From Gigaspora rosea (taxonomy: Eukaryota; Glomeromycota; Glomeromycetes; Diversisporales; Gigasporaceae), in NCBI GenBank assembly GCA_003550325.1, contig QKWP01000339.1, positions 270,944 to 334,943 of the forward strand: a stretch of 64,000 nucleotides of DNA. The letters are read 5' to 3'. The notes under the pieces were generated by a model. That model was given only the letters and a program-made list of their open reading frames with translations, had not been told where the DNA came from and did no database searches. Position 1 is the first letter of the stretch; the number at the start of each line of letters is the position of its first letter. A program made the position numbers and the translations under genes. Shown here one piece after another: positions 11,438 to 22,700 of this stretch.

Positions 11438-12144
11438 AGGACCCTGAATAATCTATATGAGGTTATATTTGATATTTGAGCATTATAGTAAAATTTTTTT
11501 GGTTAGTGCTTTTGGTTTGGTATATATAAGCTACATTTCATACATTAGATCGAACTTTTACTCATATTTAACTTTTTTTGAAATACAACGTCTCTAAAAA
11601 AAAAAAAAAANNNNNNNNNNNNNNNNNNNNAAAAAAAAAAAAAACAGGATGTTCCCTAAAAAAAAAAACAGAATTTTAAAGTTCAAAATCTCTTAAGCCC
11701 ATTTGATCCGTAAGCTGCCAAGGATTATAAATATATATACCACAAATTGTACCAAAAAACTTAAAAAAAAAATCACCCACCATTTTGACCAATTTTTATC
11801 ATCTCTCCCGTTTACCCCTCTCCCTTTTACTCCTTTTTCCCTTTTACCCCTCTCTTCCTTTTACCTCTCTCTCCCTTTTACCCCTCTCTCTTTTTTACTC
11901 TTCTCTCCTTTTACCTACCGGATTACTATTATAGCCCAGATTTTTCATTAGCACATTTCAAATATAACATTTATAAAAATTACCCCTATTAGCATTCTTT
12001 AAAATATACCTATTTTGCTATTTAGCAGGTTTCAAATATAAACCTTTTCTCCAATACCTACTTTTTAAATATAACCTTTTTTGAAAAATGGCCCTCCATT
12101 AGCTATTTTTCAACTATGACCTCATATAGATTATTTGGGGTTCT
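11438..12144. mobile_element. AGGACCC-like TIR element inserted in gag
   Basis: The ends AGGACCCTGAATAATCTATA and, on the right, TATAGATTATTTGGGGTTCT are inverted repeats of about 29 bp. The flanking 8-mers AACAGGTG and GACAGGTA match at 6 of 8 bases. The interior is AT-rich, includes a run of CCCTTTTAC-type pyrimidine repeats (about 11810-11920) and contains the assembly gap. It belongs to or resembles the AGG(A/G)CCC family by its first bases. Confidence 0.75.
11611..11630. other. Assembly gap (20 N)
   Basis: Twenty N bases sit within a poly-A run. The true length here is unknown. Confidence 1.
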
Positions 12145-12519
12145 GACAGGTACTCAGCTATATCCTGAGACTGCTAAGGTATAGCTCTTTTTGAATGGGC
12201 TAAGACCAGATATTGTTCTAGCAGTGGCTCCATTTATCCCCAATACCTTACAAGCAACCTATGAACAAGCCAAGGCTTATAAAGGTGCTTCAACAAAACC
12301 TGTCGTATTTACCTACACCAATTAGCACTTTATATTCCTTTCAGCTTGCTGCTAGAAGTCCTGCTGGTTCTGTACCAGTAGTACCTACATTTGAGTCAGC
12401 AATTGAGAAACTGACAGAAGCAGTAAACAAAATGTTAAATCAACTTCAGGAGCAGCAGACATCTACTTCCAATAGTTTTTCCAAACTAGTATATTATAAG
12501 TTTGGAAAACTGGGACATA

Positions 12520-12769
12520 TGGGGGTGAATTAATAGAAAAGGGACAAATTTTTTCTAAGTAAAAGTTTACTTGATTTTAAGCTTAAATATCTTAACAACT
12601 ATTTTAATAAATTTAATAATTTTTTTTTATTTTAATTCTATATAATTTCAAGATTAAAATAAAAAATTTTTTAGCAAATTTGATTAAATAGTTGTCAAGA
12701 TATTTTAGTTTAAAAATTAAAAAAATTTTACTAAAAATGATTTGTCTCTTTTCTACTGACTCACCCCCA
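12520..12769. mobile_element. Mariner-like MITE, 250 bp
   Basis: The inverted ends TGGGGGTGAATTAATAGAAA and TTTCTACTGACTCACCCCCA are flanked by TA on both sides (12518-12519 and 12770-12771). The interior is AT-rich and itself palindromic. Removing it restores the reading of a gag zinc knuckle across the junction (GKLGH to NC), which supports the borders. Confidence 0.8.
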
Positions 12770-13579
12770 TATTAGTAGGAATTGCTGTACCCCAGTAATG
12801 TATAATATCCCTTCTAATACACACAAGCGTATTCTCCTTCAGGACAGGCACCTGGGCCAGTACCCACCCAAGTTCCTACTATGCACCTGTACCCCTTTCA
12901 GATAGCAGCAAGTACAGCTGTACTAGTTAATTCTAATGCTGGTTCTGCTAATAATTCTATGCATACTAACAGTCCTCAAGAGGCTCTTTAGACCTTCCTA
13001 ACCATGATTGCCAGTATGAGTACTGTGAATAATTCGAGTACAGCAGGTGGTTCAAATACTGCCTATACCAATGTTGAAACTGATGGCATGAGCAATACCA
13101 ATATTGAAACTGATGGCATGAGTAATCAACCTACCTATGTTAACATTCCAATAGAGGATGTCACTCTTTTTGCATCAGAACTGCCAAAATAGGCATTGGA
13201 GTAAACATTGTCAGAATGAAGCTGGAGATTTGGAATTAGAAAAAGAAGAAACTCTAGAACAATTACTGGAAAAAGAAAAAGAAATAGAAAGAGAACAGAT
13301 AGTAGAGAAAAATAGAGTTAAGAAAAGAAAAGAAAATGAGCCACTAGTAAAAGCCATACAGTCAAAACCCAAACAAATTCCTGTAACCAAGAGAAAGGTA
13401 CCAAAAGACGAGATGCCACAAATCTCCTCATTGGTACCTTCTTACTCAATTATTGCTGACCTAAGAGATAAAAATGCTAACATCACTATTGGTCAACTTC
13501 TTCGTATTGTTCGTCTATATGTACTAAGTTAGTAAAAAGCCTACATAAAAAGAAAAGTCCAATCAAAAGAAAATTAGAA

Positions 13580-13960
13580 TAAATATTAGTATTACCGCTG
13601 GTACTAAGTCTATAGCTTTGTACTGTGATGCCAGTGTTCTTGGAGAAACCATACCATTAATTGTAAACAGTAGATCCTCTGGTAGTGTAGTATCCTCTTA
13701 TTTATTAAGGAACCTTGGAATTAAAGTTGAGTGGCCCTCCACTATCAACATGTTCAATGTCTATGGATAAGTAAACGAGTACTAGGGAAGTCTCCGATTT
13801 CCTTTTTCTGGTTGAAGGTGCCGAAATTCCTATAGATGTAGTTGTTACTGACACCACTTCATATAGTGCCATTGTTGGTAATGACTAGCTTTCCAAGGCC
13901 CAGGCAAAAATCGATTGGTTACTTCTGAGATAACCTTTACCTGGGAAGGTAAAGAAATAA
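13580..13960 (+). pseudogene. Ty3/gypsy aspartic protease, broken
   Basis: Translation shows a retropepsin-like fold pattern: the active-site region reads VNSRSSGSVVSSYLL, where DS/TG-S is expected, so the catalytic Asp appears as Asn (a G-to-A type change). The downstream piece SAIVGND..LSKAQAKIDW is the conserved flap/C-terminal motif of gypsy proteases. TAA and TAG stops and at least one frameshift lie near 13768-13830. It would cleave the element polyprotein; it is inactive. Confidence 0.75.
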
Positions 13961-14039
13961 TCGTCCCTGTAGAGTTTAAAAGGTTCATTTCTGAATATTT
14001 AAGTAAAAACCGTCCTACAAAATTTGAAGCTAGAAAAAA

Positions 14040-15100
14040 ATGAAGACTCTGAGTATGAGTCAAGTGAAGAGAACAAAATATGAAGAAGAAGACTTAGAAG
14101 AAAGAATATATAATTATTTAGAGATAGAAGAAGAAGGAGATTTCTATTGTTCATCCTCTGCAGTATGTCCTAGGCCAGATCTCTTTGAAAATCTCGAATA
14201 CTATACTTCTTTAGTAAGGTCGCCACTAAGAGATCCCTGCTAATCTTGAGTCAGACCAAGCTGGACCCTCTAATTCATTAATACCCAGCTCTGCCGTTTC
14301 CTCTGTAAATATTCAAATTAATAACAATCGTAATAATTGTAGTTCTGTGTGTATTCGAATGTCACTTGCAGTTGTAATATCCTCGGGGTCCGGTGCTATA
14401 AGTTCTATTCAAGTTACTTCAGATTTATCCATCCAAAAAGAACAGTTTAAAATTAATAATATTGCTCCTCCTAATGTACCCTCCAATTATAAGCAAATAA
14501 TTATATCTGCTTCTGTTCCAATCATCACTCTTTCTTAGTTTGTTATATTCCTGAGTCCCTATTCTCATCTAGTGAAAATGTGACACGCACGGGAGAAGAA
14601 AATCCTGTGGCCAATAATTCTACTATACAGTGAAATAAAATAATTTTCCCATTTCTTATGGGCCCAATGGTGTTTCTCTTTCTATATTTTACAGAAATGA
14701 ATCTGAAGATACGAGTAGTTTGGATATCGACTGGTATGAAATAACCTGGGGAAATAAAGTTAAAGAATATCAGTATGCTGAAAATGATTCTGACACTGAC
14801 TCTGATATTGATAAAGCAAGACAGCAACTTAAAATAAAAAAAGAAAAATCAAAACCCTCTGCAGCTCAGTATTCGTATGACCTGGCTGAAATGCCTATCT
14901 CCAAGAAGAAAACAGTAGAGTCAACCCTTGTAGAAATATTCCTAAAGGAAGAAGATTTTGAAGAAATTAGTAATATATTCGATTACTATTATAGAGAAGA
15001 AATACAAAAGAAAGATATCTATAATTTAGGTGAACTAGAAGAGGCTTCACATCTTTAGCTTCAAAAATTCTTGGAACGAAACTCAACCCTTTTTGTGTAG
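14040..15100 (+). pseudogene. Gypsy pol linker, acidic, degenerate
   Basis: Between protease and RT, several open stretches (14040-14243, 14347-14538, 14720-15058) are rich in Glu, Asp, Lys and Ser. They have no recognised domain and are out of frame with each other. Their position fits the variable N-terminal pol region of fungal gypsy elements. Confidence 0.5.
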
Positions 15101-15104
15101 AAGG

Positions 15105-15914
15105 GGGAGAAATTGGGGCATACTAATTTAGTCAGACATATATTAGTACTAGAAATGCCCTCTCTATTAAACATAACTCGTACTGTTATTCTCTGGCAGA
15201 AAAAAAAATTATTAAGGACGAAATCAAAAAGAAGCCAAAAGAAGGTTTCATTCAACCTGTTAAAAGCCTATGGACTCTCTAGTGATGCTAGTACCTAAAA
15301 AAGATAGAGAAACTCGCTTTTGTATCTATTATAGAAATTAAATTCTGTGCCCCAGAAGGATAATTATCCTCTACTGCATATACAAGACTTCTTAGACGCT
15401 TTTCAGGGATTGGCCTGGTATAGCTCGCTCGACTTAGCTAGTAGATATTGCCAGGACCCTGAAATATACATAGATAGGTCAGGTTAATTATAGTGTTACT
15501 AAAAAAAAAAAGATCTGCAGAAAAACTCTAAAAATAAGCAAAAAATTACTATAAATAGAAAAGATCTGTATAAAAAACCTCAAAAATAAGCAAACTCATA
15601 TCTGACCTATCTATGTATATTTCAGGATCCTATATTGGCAAGTCGAGGTCAAAAAATTGGATAGGCTCAAGTTATATTAATACCCCTTTTGGAGTATATA
15701 TGTTCCATGTTATGCCGTTTGGGCTAACTAATGTCCTGGCTACATTCCAAAGACTTATTATGGACTACCTTTTCCAGAACTTAATTGGAATGTGCGTCAT
15801 TGTCTACTTGGACAATATTAACGTGTATTTAAAAACCTTCGAGGACCATTTATATCACTTGCAGATAGTTTTTAAAAGACTAAAGATGGCAGGTTTTACT
15901 CTAAAACCCTCCAA
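15105..15914 (+). pseudogene. Ty3/gypsy reverse transcriptase, broken
   Basis: RT motifs appear in order: GHTNLVRH near 15116, a KKDRETRFC-type motif near 15298, SSLDLASRY near 15425, FHVMPFGLTN near 15705, and the active site YLDN at 15805-15816, where YLDD is expected. The last Asp has become Asn (AAT). The 179-bp MITE at 15453-15631 splits the RYWQ motif. Several stops and frameshifts occur before 15450. The enzyme would copy element RNA to DNA; both the insertion and the lost Asp make it inactive. Confidence 0.9.
15453..15631 (-). mobile_element. AGGACCC-family MITE inside RT
   Basis: This 179-bp element starts AGGACCCTGAAATATACATA and ends TATGTATATTTCAGGATCCT. The flanking 8-mers are ATATTGCC (15445-15452) and ATATTGGC (15632-15639). 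It is the reverse complement of the copy at 4394-4572. Its insertion duplicated the codons of the RT motif RYWQ, which sets the borders. Confidence 0.9.
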
Positions 15915-16617
15915 ATGTTAATTTGCCAATGGAAATTAAAGTTATTGGAGCATGTTGTTAGCGAAATCAGTATCATCACTGACCCTGCTAAAGTTGAAGT
16001 AGTAAAAAAATTTCTGGTTTCTAAAAATTTGTGGCAATTAAGAGGCTTTTTGGGACTTACCTGTTACTACTGCAAATTTATTAAAAATTTCATCTTAATC
16101 GCGACCCCTCTTAACTATATGTTGAAGAAGAATGTTAATTATAAATGGACTGAAACACAGCAACAAACATTTGATAGTTTAAAAGAAAAATTAATTACCG
16201 CCCTGGTTTTGGCATACCTGACTTTACAAAAACCTTTATACTCTTTACCGATGTTTCTGGTACTGCCTTAGGAGCTATCCTATCTTAGAAAAACAAACAA
16301 GAAAATGAGCAAGTTATTTAATACACCAGTTGTAGCCTGACCCAGACTAAAAAAATTATATTGTAACAAAGAAGGAATATTTGGCTGTAGTATGGGCCAT
16401 AGAGTACTTTCGACCATACCTATATGGCACTCGTTTCCTTCTTTATATTGATCACTTTGCGCTCAAATACCTCTTTGAAGTTAAACTGCCCCAAGATTAT
16501 CTCGCACATTGGGTAATGACCCTCATGGAATACTCTTTCACAACTGTGTATAAACCCAGAAAGAATCATATCAACATTAATAGCCTATCGCGGATCCAAG
16601 TAGAAACTCACCAATAA
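15915..16617 (+). pseudogene. Ty3/gypsy RT thumb and RNase H, broken
   Basis: 15915-16271 continues RT (LRGFLGLTCYYCKFIKNF, the connection region) and reaches the start of RNase H near 16245. TAG at 16286 and TAA at 16319 fall where Gln is expected. 16381-16617 carries AVVWAIEYFRPYLYGTRF and the YIDHFALKYLF motif of gypsy RNase H. A frameshift separates this from the RT core. It would degrade RNA in the RNA/DNA hybrid. Confidence 0.85.
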
Positions 16618-16641
16618 GCCATTATACCTACAAAACTCTTA

Positions 16642-16800
16642 GGGAAGTGCCGTTTATTACGTAATTTATTTTTATTAGGAGGTTATACTGACTCCCCCTG
16701 TGATCTAATTAGCAGCCAATAATAATTTTTATATATAATATATAGACGTGATAGACTGCTAACCCCCCCTCTCGAAATTACGTAATAAATGGCACTTCTC
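16642..16800. mobile_element. PIF/Harbinger-like MITE, 159 bp
   Basis: The inverted ends GGGAAGTGCCGTTTATTACG and CGTAATAAATGGCACTTCTC are flanked by TTA on both sides (16639-16641, 16801-16803). A 3-bp TTA/TAA duplication is the PIF/Harbinger signature. It lies between RNase H and integrase of the gypsy element. Confidence 0.8.
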
Positions 16801-16959
16801 TTAATAACCATAATTTTTTTTAGTAAAAAAAAAAAACTTAAACTTAAAATTACTTACATTCTATATCTGTTAAGCCAGTTCAGATTAAGGTTCCTGGCAT
16901 TTCTCTCAGTTCCATATATATAAAAAAATTTAATTAAATTTATTAGTACAGAAAAATTC

Positions 16960-18260
16960 ATGAATATGGATCCCGATTTATATATTCTTTATCTAAGATA
17001 TCTTTTATACAACATGGTGCTGCAACATTTCACCACAAAGAATATCCAAAAACTGCAGTACAAACCCTGCCATTTTACTGTATTAAAAGGATTATTGTAT
17101 AAAAATAATCACTGCAATTCATCGCAACCCTTATGGGTCTTAAAAAGGGATGAAATTGAAGCTATATTCTTTAGTATACATGATAACTTACTTTTCAGAC
17201 ATTTTGGTTTCTATGCCACCTATCAACGAATAGCAAATTGCTATTATTGGCCCCAAATGGGCAATGATATAAAAAACTATATATGCACCTGTGAAATATG
17301 TCAAAAGAGAAGAAAACCCACCACACGGGAACTGTTATATCCTATTAAAGTTGGAAAACCTTTTGACCAAATCAAAATTGATATAGTCGGGCCTCTTTCT
17401 ATTACTGCTACTAATAAACAGTATATTGTAGTGGCCACTGAATATCTTACTAAGTGGCCGGAGGCCTGCGCATTAGAAAAAGCAGATGCTGAGAGTGTAG
17501 CCACTTTTATCTTTGAAGATTTAATTTGTATGCATGGAAGCCCAAAAGAAATCTTGTTCAACCAAGAGTCCCATTTTTGCAAAAGTTTAATTAAAGCTCT
17601 TTGTAAGAGAATGGAAATTACTTATTACCAGTCTACGGCCTATCATATGCAAACTAATGGCTTTGTAGAACAATTTAATAAAACACTTCGTAGCGTATTA
17701 GAAAAATGTATAGCACAAAGTCAATCCAAATATATATGTTCAGCTCTCTTTGCTTACTGTACTTTCTCTCATTCTATGACCGGCTATGAACCTTTCTTTC
17801 TATTATATGGGTGCTCTGCTCTTCTTCCAGTAAAAACTAGTCTAATTACGTATCAAACTCGATTTAACACCAAGAAAGATCTAAAAAATTTATTATTAAG
17901 GCAAATAGAAAGTCTAATGGGTGAATTAACACAAGCACGGCAAGCAGCTTCAAAGAAAATTAAAAGGGTACAAACTAAACAAAAGGAGTATTATGAAAAA
18001 CAGAATAAAATTGAATCATACGAAATCAGTGATCAAGTCTTTTTATATCAATCTGTGTTAGGCATATCATACAGTGCTAAGTTAGACCTGATAATTTAGG
18101 TCCCTATTATATCCATGACATACTGCTCCTTGGATTGTACAAACTTAGAACTATGGATGAACACATGATAAAACAGAAATTTCACGGAATCCGGTTTCAT
18201 ATTATCATTCTTGACAAAGTAATACTCATCACCCCTTGGCTTATAACTAACAATAATAAA
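16960..18260 (+). pseudogene. Ty3/gypsy integrase, nearly open but inactive
   Basis: The open frame 16960-18099 holds the HHCC zinc motif (HDNLLFRHFG ... CEICQKR, residues about 74-115), then the catalytic core: D in KIDIVGP, then FNQESHF at residues 200-206, where a second Asp is expected but residue 201 is Asn, and the Glu region NGFVEQFNKTL. A 1-nt frameshift near 18085 separates the C-terminal piece GPYYIHD..YKLRTMDEH, which matches the integrase tail. Integrase inserts the cDNA into the genome. The missing Asp and the frameshift make this copy dead although the frame is long. Confidence 0.9.
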
Positions 18261-18965
18261 AGGGGACATTAAACATCCTATATTTCTCCTTTACTTTCTT
18301 CTCTTTAATTCGCTTACTATTAAAATGTCTAACTTCAAAGTCTCTGCCCATATAGAAAAAACATTAATTAAACTAAAAAACAAATGGAAAAAGCTAAAAT
18401 TAAAGGCACATACACTGTATCTACCCAGAAAGTTACTTATAAATGTGCAACAAATCCAACTCTTACAAATAACTGGTACCAAAAGAAAAATGCCTGCTCA
18501 AGTACTGTAACAGAATTTACCTGAATTCATAGAGGCCTTCATTGTACACAACTTGTGAGCAACAACTTAAAGAACCAAAAATAAATACTTGGAAAGAAAA
18601 AGTCACTCATACCTGTACCTTTATTCGTCTTGAATGTATTGGACAAACTACCCAATTGCCACATTACTTTTTTCTTGGGTTCCTGTTGCAAGAAAAGGCC
18701 TGAAATCAAGTGCTAAAAACTTTGTAAAAAGATTAGTCAATCTCTCATACCAACTACAGAATTTCTTAATTATACCACAATGAGCATATTATTTATATAA
18801 AGCCCGAGGCCCCTCATACCTTTTACAGCTCACTCTATTACTCCCACGTCCTTCAATGCTTATATCAAGAAGACTTCGCAAAATTACAAGCAAAAGCTCA
18901 ATCTCTAGCCCAACAAGAAATTGACAAAATATAGGAATTAATTATTTCGCAGGGGCTCAATAATT
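18261..18965 (+). pseudogene. Degenerate ORF after integrase, unknown
   Basis: After integrase, frames such as 18384-18510 (Lys-rich start, then TYKCATNPTLTNNWYQKKNAC) and about 18556-18700 (CEQQLKEPKINTWKEK, THTCTFIRLECIG) suggest a Cys-containing extra ORF with stops. No family is recognised. Its position between integrase and the polypurine-like tract suggests an accessory gene of the retrotransposon. Confidence 0.4.
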
Positions 18966-19437
18966 AGGGGAGGCAAAAGTAACGAATCTAATTCATTATA
19001 TTTGCCGCTTAAAATTTTTTTTTATTATTTGTTATTTTCTATTTTTTTCTTTTTATTCTACAACATTCTATATTTCACCCTCCATTGCTATAGAAATTAT
19101 TAATTCGACTCCAACGTAATATTTTAATTACTTATACTAAAATAGAAATTATTAAGTGGCTTAATGGCTTAGACATTGGGAGGAAAAACTGGCTCTACAG
19201 TGCATATGCAGTAGATACAATGCATACGCTGTAGATATAGCGTATATGCATTAGATACAGTGAATATGCGGTAAATACAGCAGAAGCATTAAAAATTCTG
19301 TGCGTACGCTATTATAATGTTAAAACATATATAAACCCATTGAATTTAATAAAGAAATATAAGTTTCTTCTCTACTAAAAACATTAATAACATAAGAAAT
19401 AAAATAAACACTTGTCTTTTGAATTCGACTTGTAACA
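18966..19437 (+). repeat. Putative 3' LTR with polypurine tract
   Basis: TTAGGGGAGGCAAAAG (18964-18979) is a good polypurine tract, followed by TAACGAATCTAATTC. The stretch carries four tandem 20-bp repeats (19201-19280), a TATA-like CATATATAAACCC at about 19326, AATAAAG signals, and ends near GACTTGTAACA. These are LTR-like features. No matching 5' copy is found in the window, so the LTR call is tentative and conflicts with the direct-repeat pair at 10320 and 23582. Confidence 0.5.
19201..19280 (+). repeat. 20-bp tandem repeat, four units
   Basis: Four in-register 20-mers occupy 19201-19220, 19221-19240, 19241-19260 and 19261-19280, with the pattern TGCATATGCAGTAGATACAG. They lie upstream of a TATA-like box, in the position of an LTR enhancer. 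Confidence 0.85.
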
Positions 19438-19724
19438 TTAATAAACCTTTCATAACTCAATTCGATGGACTAAATTGACTCGTAACCTCGAAAATAGTTT
19501 TATTAAGACTCAAATTCTGTGTAATAGAATTTGTTAATCCTTCGAAAGTATACACGTGATGCATATCGGCCTACTAGTTGACCTATAGGAAAAGTCTTGC
19601 AGTTAAAATATATTTGATAAATGTTGTCTCTTTTAAATATTACCTCTTGGCTAGTAGATTTAAAACCTTACTTTGCCTTTCAAATTAAACTACTGCACCT
19701 GTGAAGAATTCTTGAACTTACACA
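19438..19724. other. Unassigned spacer before Tigger-like element
   Basis: No gene is seen. Two GA(A/C)TTGACTCGTAAC-like words near 19420-19485 may be part of the retrotransposon end. Confidence 0.3.
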
Positions 19725-19726
19725 TA

Positions 19727-22700
19727 CAGTCAACTCCTGCAATAGTCATATCATAAAATCCAAAACTTTATGTGACTATTGTGAGTAGGTGACTAATATG
19801 AAAAAGTTATAAAACCAATATTAAAAGGTTAGTTATATGTTCATAACCAATAATATAACAACAATATAGCATATAAATTTATATTTAAAGAAGTAAAAAT
19901 AAAATTAGACTTGGTTAAAGGTCACGCAAACATATCTTTTATCGTAATTGGCTAGTTTTAGAGATCGTGCACATGTACTACAATTAATTGAAGTAATCTT
20001 TACATGATTTATATTGCAAATATAAAATTTTAAGCAATTAATGATCTTTTTTTATCGAGATACTGTATGCACAAATTGTGTGAATGCACACAAATTAATA
20101 AAATTTTTATAACAGCACTAGAAAAAAATTCAGATACAATATACTGTTTAATCCTCTACTTTATTCAATAACAATTTTAATTTTGAAGGCTTTGTTACAA
20201 AATAATTGATAAAAATGAATACCTTATACTCATAATTTTAACTTTGTTTTATATTTATATGCTAACTTTAATAACAGAATTAAAGGTGATAAGATTTATT
20301 CGTGGATTATTAAATGTTCAAGAGTTTTCTGTTTCATAAATCTAACAGAGGCTCTATATGTTCGGGAAAGAAAATCATGAAAGAATGCCTCATCATTTTT
20401 TTTAATAAAACTATTAGTCATAAAGGGTTGCTGGCAGGTAAAGCTAAGAAGTTGATTAAGGCTTTTTTTGGTTTCAGTAAAGGTAATTTTAGGTTCTTCA
20501 TCCACAAAATTATCAGGCTCATTATCACTAACAACTGGATTTTTAACAAATTCGATGATTCGTTCATTATCCAAAGCTTCCTTAGTATCAATAAACTCAT
20601 CATAGTCAAAGTATTCTTGGGTGATCTGTTGAAGGTGAGTATCGTTAGTTAAGTCAATAAGTTCTTGAATTTCAAATAAAGCTGTAGTAACTTCAGGAAT
20701 TTGAATAATTTGAGTTTTAGGGTCTTCATCAAACGCTGGTTCTATTTCTAAAAAAATTTTGACAAGGTGTTCGAGAGGTAAAATTCTAGTATAATGGTAG
20801 CAATTTTTTATAGTCTCAGCACTTATGTTATCCCATACAGTTTTTACAACCATATTGCCTAAAAATATACAGTAATATTAATTATTAGGCTAAAATTTGA
20901 AAATCTAGTTAAGCGCGCTAACTTTACCTGAAGTCTATTGAACTTACTTGGTTCCTCAATGCTCCTATCAAAATCATGAATTACTTGATGAATACAAAGT
21001 TGCTTATAGTGTACTTTAAAGGCATTGATGATTCCAGCATCCATTGGCTGCAAATAAGCGGTAGTATTAGAAGGAAGAAAATGCAAATGAATGTTTGGGT
21101 AATCTTCATAATTATTAATATTGCGAGAGGTGGCATTATCAATGAGCAACAGAATTTTTCATTCTTGAATTCAGAATATAGTCTGAAGATTGTTAAGAAA
21201 TTTCTACAAAAAAAAATAAAAAAGCAGATTGAATAAAAAGAAAAAATAGTGCTAAGTAATTTGAAAATAGTATCACACAAGCTTAAATATATCCTGACAC
21301 ATCCACGCCTTTTCATTATTATAATAATCAACTAGAAGTTGACTATGTGATATGATCCCTTCATGGTGAAATGCAAATGGCATTTTAGACTTGTTGATAA
21401 CTAATGGCCTCATATTTTCAGTACCATCTGCATTGGACATGCAAATGACTGTAATTCTCAATTTATTTTTTTTTACCCTTGTGCACAAAAGTTGACAGTA
21501 AGGTATTAGGTTCCATGCGATAAAATAAACCACATTTATAGCATTAAAAATATTTTGTGGCTTATATAACTTCAAAAGATCCTTTAGTTCTTTATGAAAT
21601 TGTGGAAGAAATTCTATAGGGGCACTTTCAGTTTCTCTATGAATTCAATAGTTTCGAATTCCTAATCTAGCCTTGAATCGTGAAAGCCAACCTTCAGATG
21701 CTTTGAATTCATCCTCCAAAACTCCTAACAATTTTGCAAATTCAAGGGCTTTCTGGCGAATTACTTCTCCTGTAAGTGTGAGTTGTCTTTGTTCAGCGGT
21801 ACTAATCCACATTTCAAGAGCTTGTTCAATTTGGGAAAACTTGGGACTAGCAATTTTAAGTGCATTTGCATCCTTTGAAACTTTGTGTATTTCAGACTAT
21901 TGTTTTTGCTTAAGGATCTTTGATACTGTGCTTCAATCGCACTTGAATTCTGCAGCAATATCTTCATCTCGAAGGTTAGGATTTTCTTTTTTTCATGAAT
22001 TAATTTTTTTTGCATGGTCTTAAGTCTAGTACGGCTTTTGCTAGTTAAATTTTTTTGGTTAACATTAAGCATCATAAGCGTTTTTATTTAAAATGAAGAA
22101 GTTTATATTCTGTTTTAAATTGTTAAAGATCTTGTCACTATATAAACTCAAAGTATGAAGAAAAGGATAATATAATCATTGTTGCCAAATACTCAATGTC
22201 AAAAAAAATCAGTGAGAAAAAAATGCATAGTCTAACTATACCAACATATATCAATATAATTTAAAAGGAAACTAAAGCAGTAATGCTAGATTAATTATGG
22301 CATGTATTGTGCATATACAAAAAGTCAATAGATCAAGAAGATTGTAAAGGCACCTATGTCTTAGTACGAAGGTGAGGATTCTATTAATTTATTGGTACAG
22401 TCCTTTTTTTTTATTTGAATACTGTACTAAACATTCTTTTTGATTCAGGCACTCTTTAATGGGTACACTCTTGTAATATATCTTGAACACTAATCTTTAC
22501 GATTTCAACTTAACACTAAGCAAGAACATGCCAACAGGTACTGTATTTCAGTCTGATGGATTTTATCAATTGCTAAAATTGTACTAGCGATATCAGAATA
22601 AAACAAAACTTCTATTAGATTTGGTTATGTGTCTCACTAGTACTATTTTAGTTACTGCTAAAATCCAAAGCAGGGCTGATGATTTTCTGCATTTTACAGA

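Larger units (their letters stand above)
10762..13550 (+). pseudogene. Ty3/gypsy gag, broken
   Basis: The frame from ATG 10762 reads a Gln/Pro-rich leader, then a retrotransposon gag core (pattern RGDQDPITWLDEVEKAF ... VPYLKGVAATWW near 11085-11215). TAA or TAG codons interrupt it at 10768, 10777, 10825, 10891, 11071 and 11248, each where Gln fits the context. An inserted DNA element (11438-12144) and a MITE (12520-12769) split the frame; the second sits inside the zinc knuckle, whose first two cysteines now read Tyr and Phe. Beyond it lie Ser/Thr-rich and Glu/Lys-rich stretches (13004-13530). Gag would form the virus-like particle of the element. It cannot make a working protein. Confidence 0.85.

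Noticed and set aside
10762-16321. Reassigned stop codons (TAA/TAG read as Gln) in the gypsy element
   Set aside because: All early stops fit Gln, but CAA and CAG are also used normally, other frames have frameshifts, catalytic residues are lost, and the intact genes in the window use TAA and TGA as stops.
20314-20652. Plus-strand ORF of 112 codons
   Set aside because: Shadow of the minus-strand transposase C-terminal frame.
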